Assembly (NCBI GenBank): GCA_964626905.1
Contig: CAZVHA010000001.1
Span: 310,001 to 374,000 of the forward strand
DNA from: REEB52 sp964626905
GTDB lineage: Bacteria; Chlamydiota; Chlamydiia; Chlamydiales; SM23-39
Reading direction: 5' to 3'
Length of the DNA: 64,000 nt
The position numbers were made by a program, and so were the translations under genes. The notes under the pieces were generated by a model. The model had not been told where the DNA came from. It made no database searches and saw only the letters and a list, made by a program, of their open reading frames with translations. Shown here piece after piece: positions 35,943 to 45,189 of the stretch; the stretch's first letter is position 1; the number at the start of each line of letters is the position of its first letter.

Positions 35943-36022
35943 AATCCCTCAATTCATAGAATGAGGTTGGGAGGCAGCTGAGCAAAACTCATTTGCTGCC
36001 TCTGGTGTCGATTTGAGGGATT
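35943..36022 (+). promoter_or_regulatory. Nested stem-loop covering the mlaE ribosome site
   Basis: Outer stem AATCCCTCAA (35943-35952) pairs perfectly with TTGAGGGATT (36013-36022); inner stem GAGGCAGC (35971-35978) pairs with GCTGCCTC (35995-36002). The GAGGGA at 36015-36020 is the only ribosome site before the ATG of mlaE at 36026, so folding would hide it. Whether this is regulatory or only a small repeat (it shares a 15-mer with the 32957 element) is open. Confidence 0.6.
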
Positions 36023-36025
36023 TTG

Positions 36026-36826
36026 ATGATTGTGGCTGTGAAGAAACATTCCTTGCGCGTTTTGGAGATGATTGGCGATTACGTCTCTCTCGTCATCGAC
36101 GTGACGGTTGCGAGCCTTAAGAAGCCCCCATCGTGGAAGCTTGTTCAAGAGCAACTGTTTCACATTGGGGTGATGTCCCTTTCGGTCGTCGCGATCACCG
36201 GATTTACAACGGGTTTTGTCTTAGCTGCGCAGTCGTTTTATCAGCTCGGTGAAAAGGGGCTTGCCAACATGACTGGGGTTCTCGTGGGCAAGTCAATGAT
36301 CACGGAGCTTGGGCCCATATTGACTGCATTTATGGTGACGGGGAGGGTTGGCTCGTCGATGTGCGCGGAGCTTGGGACGATGCGGGTGACTGAGCAGATC
36401 GATGCGCTCAAATCGATGGCGATTAACCCCTACAGCTATCTTGTGGCGCCCCGTTTTATTGCAGGGACTTTCATGATTCCCCTGCTGACCCTTTTCAGTG
36501 TGATCATGGGAATTTTGGGGGGGTATTTGATTGCGGCGAACCTATTCCACATGTCGCTTGCCAGTTATTTCAATCCAATGCGTCTGCAGATCACCGTTTT
36601 TGATCTCTTAAGCGGTTCGATCAAGTCATTTATTTTTGGCATTTTGATTGTGACGGTCTGTTGTTATCGGGGGATGCGGACAAGTGGGGGAGCTGCTGGG
36701 GTTGGGAAGGCGACGACGCAAAGCGTTGTGACGAGCTATATCTTGATTTTAGTCGCCGACTTTTTTTTGACGATGGCTCTCAATATGATACGCCAAGCGA
36801 TTAGATACGACTGGATGAAGGGCTGA
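36026..36826 (+). CDS. mlaE: MlaE-type phospholipid transporter permease
   Basis: 266-aa inner-membrane permease of the Mla/MCE ABC system that moves phospholipids between inner and outer membranes. It shows the conserved EQLFHIGVMSLSVVAITGF start, the LGPILTAFMVTGRVGSSMCA core and EQIDALKSMAINPYSYLVAP, with about five membrane helices. Start at ATG 36026; TTG at 36023 is possible but less likely. Its stop overlaps mlaF (TGATG). Confidence 0.93.
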   Translation: MIVAVKKHSLRVLEMIGDYVSLVIDVTVASLKKPPSWKLVQEQLFHIGVMSLSVVAITGFTTGFVLAAQSFYQLGEKGLANMTGVLVGKSMITELGPILTAFMVTGRVGSSMCAELGTMRVTEQIDALKSMAINPYSYLVAPRFIAGTFMIPLLTLFSVIMGILGGYLIAANLFHMSLASYFNPMRLQITVFDLLSGSIKSFIFGILIVTVCCYRGMRTSGGAAGVGKATTQSVVTSYILILVADFFLTMALNMIRQAIRYDWMKG

Positions 36827-37587
36827 TGATTCGGATTAAAAATCTCTGGAAGCGCTACGGAAGTGTCGATGTTTTGCGGGGGTTAAATCTCGAAGTAAAG
36901 CGGGGTGAAATTCTAGTCATTCTCGGAAGATCTGGCGTGGGGAAGAGCGTGCTTCTTCGCCATATCATTGGGATTGAAAAGCCCGATTTTGGCTCCATTG
37001 AGATCGACGGGACCATCATTACGAATCTGAAAAAAAATCAACTGTATCACGCCGTTCGAAACATGGGGATGCTCTTTCAAGGGTCAGCCCTTTTTGACTC
37101 GATGAACATCGAGGAGAACACCGCATTTTATCTCAATCAGCACAAAGATCTTATCACGAAGAAAAAAATGCCTCGGGAGATGATTCGGAAGAAAGTGAAT
37201 GAGGCCCTTGAGATGGTGGGGCTTGAAGGGGCAGGACACAAATGGCCCTCAGATCTTTCTGGTGGAATGCGCAAACGGGCAGGGCTTGCCAGACTCATTG
37301 TCTATCGCCCTTCGATTCTATTATACGACGAGCCGACCACGGGGCTCGACCCGATCACTGCGGAGCAGATCAATGAGCTCATTGTCAAGACGCAAAACGA
37401 GCTTAAGGGGACGAGTATTGTCGTGACGCACGATATCCATTCGGCTCTTTTCATGGCGGATCGGATCGCGCTTCACCAAGATGGGCAGATTGTGCACGTT
37501 GCCAATCCCGAATCATTTATGAAATTTGACAATCCAACCGTTAATTTTTTAAGAGAGAATAACCAATATAAAAGGAAAGTGCAATGA
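36826..37587 (+). CDS. mlaF: MlaF-type ATP-binding protein
   Basis: 253-aa ABC ATPase. Walker A GRSGVGKSVLL (about 35-45), Q-loop LFQGSALFDSMNIEEN, signature LSGGMRKRAGLARLI and Walker B ILLYDEPTTGLDPIT are all present; the GGMRKR form of the signature is typical of MlaF. Overlaps mlaD by 4 bp. Confidence 0.94.
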   Translation: MIRIKNLWKRYGSVDVLRGLNLEVKRGEILVILGRSGVGKSVLLRHIIGIEKPDFGSIEIDGTIITNLKKNQLYHAVRNMGMLFQGSALFDSMNIEENTAFYLNQHKDLITKKKMPREMIRKKVNEALEMVGLEGAGHKWPSDLSGGMRKRAGLARLIVYRPSILLYDEPTTGLDPITAEQINELIVKTQNELKGTSIVVTHDIHSALFMADRIALHQDGQIVHVANPESFMKFDNPTVNFLRENNQYKRKVQ

Positions 37588-38810
37588 CAGATCGGATAAA
37601 AAATATCCTCATAGGCCTTTTTGTATTAGGGGCTGTTTTGATCATGGTTTCTCTGATCCTTTTTTTGAAGCCGACAGTGGGGGATGGGAAGAAGATTTTG
37701 AGCGTCCGTTTCCCCAACATTAGTGGGATTACGATTGGAACGCGAGTGACATTTGCGGGTAGGCCTGTGGGGGAGGTGACCCATATTCGAGAACTTCCGA
37801 AGGCGCGTGACGAGGCGGATGATCACGGTCGGATTTACGTCTATCAACTCACCTTAAAAATGGATTCAAAGGTCGATGTTTACAGCACGGATGAGATTGC
37901 AATTAAGACAACGGGGTTGATGGGGGAAAAATCGATTGCGATTTTGCCGAAGGCGGCGACGCCCTCGAAGCCTTCGCACCTAATTACCGATCAAATTGTC
38001 TATGCGAACTCGACCGATGCTCTTGAGCACACATTTAACCAGGTGACACATGCGGCGAATGAGCTCGAGCAGGCGGTCCACCGATTTGATGGTTGGTTTG
38101 CGGCGAGTCAAAACGATCTTTCGAATGCGATCCGCTCTTTTGATGGGGCGATGGGGCAAATCGATGGATTTTTAGGGATCATTGATCAGGAGAAATTGGT
38201 TCCGGCACTGAAAGAATCTGTCGGGCTTTTGAGCGACAATTTAGAGCTTGTGAAAACGAGCCTAAATGACGACAAACTCCTTCACAAGTGTGCAAATCTG
38301 GCTGAAAATCTCGATCAAGCGGCGAATAGTTTTAATACAGATGGAGCGCAAACCCTATTTCATCTCAATCAAATTTCGAGAGACATTGCTTCCGGATCAG
38401 GCACAATTGGGCGTTTGATTGCAGGGGATGATTGTTATCTGCGTCTGGCCTCCCTGATGAACAAGGGAGAAACCCTCATGAACGACATCAATCACTACGG
38501 GCTTCTTTTCCAATACAATAAGCAGTGGCAAAAGTCGCGCACGCGCAAGGCCAATTTTTTGAAGGCGCTAGATACGCCACAGGAGTTTCGCAACTACTTT
38601 GAGGGGGAAGTGGATTCGATGACGACCTCTCTTGGCAGGCTTACGGAGCTGATAGAGCGGGCCGGGTCTGAAGAGCGCTCGAGAATCACGCAAAGCGACG
38701 CATTCAAGCACCACTTTGCGAATCTCATGCGCCAACTCCAAGGACTCACCGACTCCCTCAAGCTCTACAACGAAGAGCTCATCGCCGAAACCAACGATGT
38801 GGGGGAATAA
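37584..38810 (+). CDS. mlaD: MlaD-like MCE-domain lipid-binding protein
   Basis: 408-aa protein with an N-terminal membrane anchor (about 8-28, ILIGLFVLGAVLIMVSLILF), one MCE domain (about 40-135, with FPNISGITIGTRVTFAGRPV and TTGLMGEKSIAI) and a long helical tail of about 270 residues. E. coli MlaD is only 183 aa; the extra tail may form a tunnel or bridge as in longer MCE proteins (inference). Third gene of the mlaEFD set. No mlaC or mlaA lies next to it. Confidence 0.9.
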   Translation: MTDRIKNILIGLFVLGAVLIMVSLILFLKPTVGDGKKILSVRFPNISGITIGTRVTFAGRPVGEVTHIRELPKARDEADDHGRIYVYQLTLKMDSKVDVYSTDEIAIKTTGLMGEKSIAILPKAATPSKPSHLITDQIVYANSTDALEHTFNQVTHAANELEQAVHRFDGWFAASQNDLSNAIRSFDGAMGQIDGFLGIIDQEKLVPALKESVGLLSDNLELVKTSLNDDKLLHKCANLAENLDQAANSFNTDGAQTLFHLNQISRDIASGSGTIGRLIAGDDCYLRLASLMNKGETLMNDINHYGLLFQYNKQWQKSRTRKANFLKALDTPQEFRNYFEGEVDSMTTSLGRLTELIERAGSEERSRITQSDAFKHHFANLMRQLQGLTDSLKLYNEELIAETNDVGE

Positions 38811-38981
38811 AGGAGGTATTAACCCGCCTGAAATGCCTTGGGCTTATCCCTAAATTTTCGGCTGCCCTGACCTGGCTTATTCACCCGTTCTCTGACCTCC
38901 ACCGACGCCTCTAATCTACTTAAACCATTCTGAATCATTGGAATACGCCCATAAAAATGCTTGCACAATATTAGCTACCCC
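38811..38981. other. Gene gap without recognised feature
   Basis: The bases after the mlaD stop hold no open frame with coding character and no clear hairpin; only the promoter at 38982 ends the stretch. Confidence 0.5.
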
Positions 38982-39010
38982 TTTACAAAATAATAATTAT
39001 TTGTTAAAAT
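38982..39010 (+). promoter_or_regulatory. Strong sigma-66/sigma-70 type promoter
   Basis: TTTACA at 38982-38987, a 17-bp A/T-only-like spacer and TAAAAT at 39005-39010, followed by an AAGGGG ribosome site before ATG 39050. One of the best promoter matches in the window. Confidence 0.65.
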
Positions 39011-39049
39011 AAATAGTGTAAATCACATAAATAATAAAAAGGGGATTTT

Positions 39050-39235
39050 ATGACTGTAAATTCAGTAGCTTCAGTTAATTCAGCCAGTAACATGATTAAT
39101 GCTGCGGAGCAATTGCAGCTTGAGCTGGATGCCGAGGCTCTTCAAGAGGCTGCTAACAGCGCACAAAACCAACAAGTACCTAATGCTCAACAAAGTCAAG
39201 TACAGCAAGACGTTCGAAATCCATATCAAAGTTAG
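39050..39235 (+). CDS. Small soluble Gln/Asn/Ala-rich protein
   Basis: 61-aa polar protein with no membrane segment and no cysteine, starting MTVNSVASVNSASNMINAAE and ending in a Gln-rich tail. The family is not recognised. It is its own transcription unit with a strong promoter, a good ribosome site and a terminator, which suggests high expression in some stage. The Ser/Asn/Thr-rich N-terminus would suit a type III secretion signal, but this is speculation. Confidence 0.6.
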   Translation: MTVNSVASVNSASNMINAAEQLQLELDAEALQEAANSAQNQQVPNAQQSQVQQDVRNPYQS

Positions 39236-39267
39236 ATTTTCTTGAACGGTCGCAGTATATCAAAAGG

Positions 39268-39294
39268 GAGCGAAAAGGAACTTTTCGCTCTTTC
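39268..39294. terminator. Hairpin terminator between convergent genes
   Basis: GAGCGAAAAG / CTTTTCGCTC is a perfect 10-bp stem with a GAA loop, followed by TTTC on the plus strand. It lies between the small gene and the convergent 711-aa gene and may serve both. Confidence 0.75.
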
Positions 39295-39297
39295 AAT

Positions 39298-41433
39298 TCA
39301 TTTCACGTCCCCAGAAAAGAGATCATTCTGGTAAAACTTCGCGAATTTGTCGATTATGTTTCGATTCAGAGAGAACTCGCCATCGAGCCGCTCGAGGGGG
39401 GAGAGGATGCGGGTGAAACGTTCAGGATCTATGGCCCTTTCGCGGATGAAAAGCGCGGGTGTGTAAAGAAGCCATCGGAAAAAGTTTTGCGCGCTCTTTT
39501 CCCCAAATTCACCCTTCATGATTTTTAAAAATGCATAGAGGGCCGCCCCTTGTGCGGATCCAACATCGATCCCATCTTTACAAGTAAAACTGATCGAATG
39601 GGGCTTCACGAGATCAATGCACTTGAGAATAAAAAATAGATAGAAAATCTCAATGAAGTCTTCCCGATTGCGCCGCGTCAATGTATTCTTAGAATGAAAA
39701 AAATGCTCATGAATACAGGGAAATACCAGTTCGGCAAAACGGATTAAATCGCCCTTCTTCAACGCTGAAGAGAAAAAATAGCGCTCCTCTTGCTGGTTTT
39801 GCAACTGCTCCAAAAATGTCTTCATAAATGCATCGGCATTGTTGAGATTTAAATATTCGTTTGTCTGGTGATAAAAATCGCCGTCCTTAGGTAGGGTCAA
39901 AACAATCAGCTGCTGACTAAACTCAGCATTTTTCTGCAACCCCTCAAGCGCTTTCGCCCTCGCCCCCTCTTTCCAAGAGGTCCGATCTTGCAAATTGATG
40001 AGAAGGTGCCTCTGCAACGGCTTCTCCTCAACGAGCGATCTCAAAAATCCACGAAATTCATCAATCACCTCCGCTTTGTAAATCAGCGATTGCCGCGTCG
40101 GCGACGGAAGTTTTAATACCTCTAATCTCTTCCCATTCAATGTAAGCTCAAATAAGCACATCGGAAAATTCTCCTGCCCCGTCGGATCAAAAGGGATCAC
40201 CACATCCCCTTCTTGCTCCTCCCGAATGAGATCCAAAATTTTAAAGAGCGGTCCATTTGGAAATTTTTCAAGATGTGTCCGAAATTTTTCGTCGTCAAGC
40301 AAACTTTGCGTCCAAACCGTCTCTCCCTTCGCTAAATGGGCCCCACTCCCCTGCTTGATCTCCTCCCCCTTTCTCATCGACCGGTGAATGAGCCCCATCG
40401 ACTCCAGCTTCACCCCCCCGACCCTCTCGTAGAAGGCCCGACAAAGCGAGTGGACAAGATGCAAAAGAAGATGTGAGTCTTTATCACTTGGGTCTGGAGG
40501 ATACGCTATCAACTTCTGATACTCCGTCGTCTGCATTGAACGGCGCAAAAATAGATGAAAATCACCCATATACCCCTTGCAGCTCTTCCCCACCGTGTTC
40601 TGCAAAAGATACCGGGGATTGCCCGCAAGAAAAAGGGCCAAAATCGCCATCCCAAGCTCCCTCACAAGCGCCTGCTCCGATCGCTTGCGCGCAAGCTTAT
40701 AAAAATCAAAAATCACAGGCTCACACCGCTCCAATATCTGCCCCGCCGTCGCATGCAAATCGCGGTCCTCCATCGCAGCTACCTTCAAAAGCGGATCCTC
40801 CTCAAACTCCCCTTCTGCCCCCCAATCGAGATGCAATCGAATCTCCCGCAATATAGCTGAGGTAAAATAGGGCGCCCCATCCTCGTTCCGAATATAAAAA
40901 AGCTCGTAGTCCCTGTCCCGCTGAATCTCCTCAAAATGTTTAAACTGTGACTCCGATTTGAAAACTTCCCCCTCCTCATTCCCAGCAAATCGAGGGGCAA
41001 AAAACTGTGCATAATAGTTTTGAAGAGACTTAAATTCAGAGATTTCAGTGACCTTTTGAAAGCCTTCTTGACCCAAACGGAGCGCTAAATAGCTTTCCAT
41101 CTTGCGCGCTGACTCGCCCACAAGCTCCATCATCGCACCGAGGCCTTTGCGGCTCCGCTCACTCTCCCAATTCAGCTCAGACCCCTCATAGAGACGAATC
41201 AAATGCTGATGAATCGAGAGGTACGTGCGCCCCAGTATATCCAAAAGAACCCCCGCCCCCTCTTCCAGGAGCCAAGGAAGCGTATTCGGCCCAAACTCCT
41301 CTTCACTCGTCACGATTCTGCGCCCCTTGTCTATCCCAATAACCCCAGGTTCTTTCTCATCAAGACCTACAATGGCCGCAATATTATCCATTGCATCTTG
41401 AATATCAATTACGTCTTTTGGTTTATGTTTCAT
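39298..41433 (-). CDS. Large cytosolic-type protein of unknown function
   Basis: 711-aa protein with no signal peptide or membrane helix. I recognise no family. It is mostly helical and charged, with a middle region ELGMAILALFLAGNPRYLLQ and a later ERVGGVKLESMG that may be a helical scaffold; a resemblance to host GTPase-activating domains crossed my mind but no arginine-finger motif is evident. It is followed across the divergent side by small holin-like genes. Its upstream region (41434-41495) is A/T-rich. A secreted effector is possible given its size, isolation and lack of bacterial relatives in my memory. Confidence 0.6.
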   Translation of the reverse strand: MKHKPKDVIDIQDAMDNIAAIVGLDEKEPGVIGIDKGRRIVTSEEEFGPNTLPWLLEEGAGVLLDILGRTYLSIHQHLIRLYEGSELNWESERSRKGLGAMMELVGESARKMESYLALRLGQEGFQKVTEISEFKSLQNYYAQFFAPRFAGNEEGEVFKSESQFKHFEEIQRDRDYELFYIRNEDGAPYFTSAILREIRLHLDWGAEGEFEEDPLLKVAAMEDRDLHATAGQILERCEPVIFDFYKLARKRSEQALVRELGMAILALFLAGNPRYLLQNTVGKSCKGYMGDFHLFLRRSMQTTEYQKLIAYPPDPSDKDSHLLLHLVHSLCRAFYERVGGVKLESMGLIHRSMRKGEEIKQGSGAHLAKGETVWTQSLLDDEKFRTHLEKFPNGPLFKILDLIREEQEGDVVIPFDPTGQENFPMCLFELTLNGKRLEVLKLPSPTRQSLIYKAEVIDEFRGFLRSLVEEKPLQRHLLINLQDRTSWKEGARAKALEGLQKNAEFSQQLIVLTLPKDGDFYHQTNEYLNLNNADAFMKTFLEQLQNQQEERYFFSSALKKGDLIRFAELVFPCIHEHFFHSKNTLTRRNREDFIEIFYLFFILKCIDLVKPHSISFTCKDGIDVGSAQGAALYAFLKIMKGEFGEKSAQNFFRWLLYTPALFIRERAIDPERFTRILSPLERLDGEFSLNRNIIDKFAKFYQNDLFSGDVK

Positions 41434-41495
41434 AATTTAATTATGAATCAAATTAACTATTTAATTCAATTAACTAATAAGACGCTTATATATAG

Positions 41496-41873
41496 CTATT
41501 TAGATTGAGATCTGTAATATTTCCACTCGAGGTGGTTCGTCATGAAGGCGATGACCCAGACGACTCCCCCTCCGATAATAACTCCGAAGGGGCTGACAAC
41601 CCGAACTCCGAAGGGGAAGATCGCGATGAGGATAAAAGCGATAAAGCTAATGAGAAAGGTGTAGATTCCCAATTTTGCATTGGAAATAGGCGTTTCAAAA
41701 AGGGCAAGGACAAAATAGACAGAGGCATTCAAAAATCCAACGACAAGGGAAAAAAAGAGATCCGCGCCAATATTCGGAACCTGCTCAAAGTTTTGGATCT
41801 CCACTCCTGGAGCGACCCGATTGATGAAAAAGACGATGAGGAAATTGAGAAAAAAACTCCTCACATAATTCAT
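41496..41873 (-). CDS. Small four-helix membrane protein (phage-holin-4-like), copy 2
   Basis: 125-aa protein with about four membrane helices, starting MNYVRSFFLNFLIVFFINRV. It is a tandem paralogue of the next gene upstream: both begin MNY, carry FLxVFFxxxxxPGxx near the N-terminus and VGFLNASxYxVL-like second helices. Such proteins belong to the broad four-helix membrane family that databases label phage holin family 4; no phage gene is nearby, so lysis is unlikely. Its start overlaps the partner's stop by 4 bp. Confidence 0.75.
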   Translation of the reverse strand: MNYVRSFFLNFLIVFFINRVAPGVEIQNFEQVPNIGADLFFSLVVGFLNASVYFVLALFETPISNAKLGIYTFLISFIAFILIAIFPFGVRVVSPFGVIIGGGVVWVIAFMTNHLEWKYYRSQSK

Positions 41874-42256
41874 AGTGGCAAATCCATTTTTTTAGGCCCA
41901 TTTTTTCGGCTGATGAAAAAGTTGACGAAAAAACTTCCCACAGAAACTCCAAGGGCTGCAAAAATATATCCTTCCACACTGACGATTCCGATCCCAATCG
42001 GGACCCACTTGATAATCGCAAACACAGCAAAATTTAAGATGAAGGCGAGAAGTGCTATTTTGAACGGAGAAATTCCGCCGATGAGCTTCAACACGAGGTA
42101 AATGAGCGAATTGAGAAACCCAAGCCCAATGGCCAATTTCAAATCGCCCCCCACTTGGGGCAGTCTCGTCAGCTCCATCACGTCGATGCCCGGCAAGACA
42201 TGAACGGCAAAAAAAACGACTAAGAAATTGATTACTAACCCCTTGAGATAGTTCAT
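41870..42256 (-). CDS. Small four-helix membrane protein (phage-holin-4-like), copy 1
   Basis: 128-aa protein with about four membrane helices: MNYLKGLVINFLVVFFAVHV, GLGFLNSLIYLVLKLIGG, ALLAFILNFAVFAIIKWV and VSVGSFFVNFF. Start placed at ATG 42256, which aligns with the start of its tandem paralogue; the frame remains open upstream. The two genes are translationally coupled (ATGA), so the products may form a heteromeric membrane complex. Function unknown. Confidence 0.75.
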   Translation of the reverse strand: MNYLKGLVINFLVVFFAVHVLPGIDVMELTRLPQVGGDLKLAIGLGFLNSLIYLVLKLIGGISPFKIALLAFILNFAVFAIIKWVPIGIGIVSVEGYIFAALGVSVGSFFVNFFISRKNGPKKMDLPL

Positions 42257-42380
42257 CCGAAGGCCCCTTAAGTTCTTTGGGTTCACGTTACAACAAAAGC
42301 TTGAAACTCGCAAGTTCGCACTTGCAAAAAATAAATAAATATTTGATAAGTTTCAGTTTAACATTTGGAAAAGTCAGGCA

Positions 42381-43778
42381 ATGACGGTAGACAGGCTGAT
42401 CTCTATCTCCTATCCTTTTTTGATTCAGGCGTCGGTGGAGCCCCATTTTTTGCAGGCGATGCAACAGATTGTGGATCAACTGATTCCCGAAAGTTTTTGG
42501 CAATTTGCTCAAGAGGGTTGTGAGCCCGAGCTTGCGAAAATGAGGATCGAAACCGATCTGATGGCTCAATTACCTCTATTTAGGCAAGGAGAGATCGAAG
42601 AAAATTCCAAATCATTTGCCCTATCTTACTTGTGCCCTGCGGAATATACGCACCAGGCAAGGCGTTTTGTCGTCGACACTTTGAGTCGCTGGTTGGTTCC
42701 GGGTAGGTCTGTGGAAATTTGCGGGGGGATTTCTCTTTTTTTTGAATTTGCGAGTGCGCCGGGGGTCCGTTTTTTTGCAGCGCAAGACCTGATCTCGATC
42801 CGAAATCCAGAAGAGCGCCTCGCAATGCAAACAAGTGTGGGTCCGCTAGTCGAGCAGCTCAAGCGAAAACTCCCTTGCGAATTTACCCGCAAATCGGAGT
42901 ATAGCGTCCACCCCATCTTTTTGCCCCGCAACGAAGAGGATACGATCCGCAATTTAATCGTCCTTTCAGAGCAGATCCAATTTGTAAAAGATTTGCCCCA
43001 AGTGAGCATCCACTATGAGAGACAAACCGATATCGACCTCATTTTCACCGTCATTATCGCCCGCCTTTTCAAGAAAAACTCTTTGAGAAAACTCCTGGAA
43101 AAAAGCCGCTTTAAAATGGAGATCGACGACATGAGGGTTCTCGGTCTTTTAAAGCAAAAATACCCCAAAGAGGGAGCTATTTTGCGCATCACCGTGAATA
43201 AAAGACCCTTTTTTAGACCCGATGACTCGATCGATCTTTTAAAAGCGCGGCAAAAAATTGTCTCTGGACTTACCGAAATTTTAGGAGAGGTGCGCGATTT
43301 CAACGGAGGGATGATTCTCAAACAGGAAGAGGCGCTAACCCAACTCAGATTAGAGATTGGAAACTCTTCTGCAGAGAAAGAATTTCTCTTGGAAAACTAT
43401 TTTTATTCGCTAAAACCTGCCATCATGCAGACCGTTCACGAAACCTCTATTTTGAAAAAGCACTTTGAGCTTTTCAATGCGATTTTGGCCACCAATTTTA
43501 AATTGCAACCGTTTGAAATTTTGGGTGCTAAATGGGGGAAATTTTTCCTCTTTGTTGTCGGCTCTAGTTCGAATCAATTTCGCCCTACAGTACTCGATGT
43601 AATCCACTCTTTCGAAATCATGTCGCGCAATATCACCACTACATTTTTAGAAGTGAAAAACATTTGCACTCTAGGAGCCATTTTAAGGGTGGAACCCGAT
43701 ATCGGCGAAAAACTCTTCGCCAAAACGATCGAAGCTTTGGAAGGATGGAGCCGCAAATTCTACTGCATCGTCAATTGA
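42381..43778 (+). CDS. Hypothetical cytosolic protein
   Basis: 465-aa protein with no recognised domain, no signal peptide and no membrane helix. It contains alternating hydrophobic and charged segments consistent with a globular enzyme or regulator, for example WLVPGRSVEICGGISLFFEF at about 105-125 and the later KWGKFFLFVVGSS. The stop is seven bases inside the approach to the convergent gene's end, so the two genes meet tail to tail at 43771-43778. Preceded by A/T-rich sequence after the holin-like pair. Confidence 0.6.
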   Translation: MTVDRLISISYPFLIQASVEPHFLQAMQQIVDQLIPESFWQFAQEGCEPELAKMRIETDLMAQLPLFRQGEIEENSKSFALSYLCPAEYTHQARRFVVDTLSRWLVPGRSVEICGGISLFFEFASAPGVRFFAAQDLISIRNPEERLAMQTSVGPLVEQLKRKLPCEFTRKSEYSVHPIFLPRNEEDTIRNLIVLSEQIQFVKDLPQVSIHYERQTDIDLIFTVIIARLFKKNSLRKLLEKSRFKMEIDDMRVLGLLKQKYPKEGAILRITVNKRPFFRPDDSIDLLKARQKIVSGLTEILGEVRDFNGGMILKQEEALTQLRLEIGNSSAEKEFLLENYFYSLKPAIMQTVHETSILKKHFELFNAILATNFKLQPFEILGAKWGKFFLFVVGSSSNQFRPTVLDVIHSFEIMSRNITTTFLEVKNICTLGAILRVEPDIGEKLFAKTIEALEGWSRKFYCIVN

Positions 43779-45141
43779 ACTTTTTTTCTTCTTCTTTAAA
43801 AGGAGCGAAGGGGTAGAACCCAGGTGACCCAGGTGAATGGAGCCGTTTTGCCACAGGTTTCGCAATCAATGGGTTGAACATCGGAGATGTACTACTCGAG
43901 TTTCTATCATAAAGAGCCAACATATCGGTCATCACCCCTCGAATTTCCACCATGTCGGGATCAGAAACCGATTTTACTGGGATACAACCAACCACCGATG
44001 GAAGAGGCGTTCGATCGTAACTCTCCCTTTCCAAATTTCTATAATGCGCTTTATAGAGAGGGTCAAAAGCGCAGACGAATTCGATCAGTGTTGTGGGGTC
44101 ACAGCAGTCGATTTTTTCTTGCAAAACTGTCTGAAGCCGCTCAATGCGCTCCCAACAGGCTTGTAATTGTTTGTCGCTCAAGAGGCGATCTGATAAAGCT
44201 CTAACCTTAGCCGCTGGGTGTAGTCCTTTGCTCTGATCCAATGCATCAATCTCTATAGGAAATCCCCCCTCATCCACCCCCTCGTCTCCAATCTCAAACA
44301 TTTCTGAAGCAAGATCCGCTAATTGAACCTTTTCCTGCACCAGTATTTGCCCAAATAAGGGCTTCCAAATCTTCTTGATCCTCTCCATCGCCTTCTTCAA
44401 CAAATCTGTACTGATCGGCTCTTTTGCTAAATCGCTTTCCAAAAATGGAAGGTGGGTCGCAGCAACAGTCTTTCCACTGATTTTCGTAAGAATAAAGCGC
44501 TCTGGCATGCAATCTTCTGTGTCGAGAAGACGATCCCCACAGATCCCATCGCTCTTTCCATCCCTCAATCCAACGATGAGCGATAAAATCGTCATATTTA
44601 ACATCCCTTCAAGGGTCGTTTCCTCTTCCCCATGCAAAAATGGCTCTAAAATTCCCGTAAGCACTTGGGGAGAAGCTCCTTTCCCTTTGCACACACGCAT
44701 TTTCCCATTCCACAGTTCGATGAGGAGCTCTTCTTCTATTTTTTCCGGATAAACAATACAACACATCATGCCGGGAACGACATGCTTTTCAAGACCTGAA
44801 AGAACCGCAATCTTCCGAACTAAAAGCTCCATTCGGGTCCGCTTTTCCCCCACCTTAAAAACAGCAAATTTCTCATCGCCATTAGATAGGAAAAATAGCC
44901 CTGTATTGTCGAGATCCGCAGTGATTTTTACCCCTTCCCCTAAAGATCTCTCGGCAATCTCATATAACTGCTTTTTGCCCTCATGATCCTCTTGAAAAAC
45001 CCCAAGCTGTTCAAATAATTCAAAGGAAGGATTCTCTTGAAAACAGTTCCAAATAGCACCAATTCTCTCATGGGCTTTTAGATTTTCATCTAATTTTAAT
45101 TTATTTAAATAAATTGATTTATTTACACATTGAATATTCAT
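43771..45141 (-). CDS. Unknown protein, possible lipid-kinase-like fold
   Basis: 456-aa protein without signal peptide. A segment EKFAVFKVGEKRTRMELLVR (about 92-111) followed by VVPGMM resembles the beta-3 lysine and alpha-C region of PI3/PI4-kinase-like folds. A later SLIVGLRDGKSDGICGDRLL followed by DTEDCMP could be the catalytic and metal-binding loops (RDGKSD and DTED). The usual Asn of the catalytic loop appears replaced by Gly. If the fold is right this could be a secreted effector acting on host lipids or proteins. This is a pattern-based guess; the gene call itself is secure. Upstream is A/T-rich. Confidence 0.55.
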   Translation of the reverse strand: MNIQCVNKSIYLNKLKLDENLKAHERIGAIWNCFQENPSFELFEQLGVFQEDHEGKKQLYEIAERSLGEGVKITADLDNTGLFFLSNGDEKFAVFKVGEKRTRMELLVRKIAVLSGLEKHVVPGMMCCIVYPEKIEEELLIELWNGKMRVCKGKGASPQVLTGILEPFLHGEEETTLEGMLNMTILSLIVGLRDGKSDGICGDRLLDTEDCMPERFILTKISGKTVAATHLPFLESDLAKEPISTDLLKKAMERIKKIWKPLFGQILVQEKVQLADLASEMFEIGDEGVDEGGFPIEIDALDQSKGLHPAAKVRALSDRLLSDKQLQACWERIERLQTVLQEKIDCCDPTTLIEFVCAFDPLYKAHYRNLERESYDRTPLPSVVGCIPVKSVSDPDMVEIRGVMTDMLALYDRNSSSTSPMFNPLIAKPVAKRLHSPGSPGFYPFAPFKEEEKKFN

Positions 45142-45189
45142 AATTTAAACAAATTGTATTACAATCTAACATAAATTGTCAACAAGAAC

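Noticed and set aside
41496..42256. Phage lysis cassette (holin-like genes)
   Set aside because: The two membrane proteins are tandem paralogues with no endolysin, integrase or structural phage genes around.
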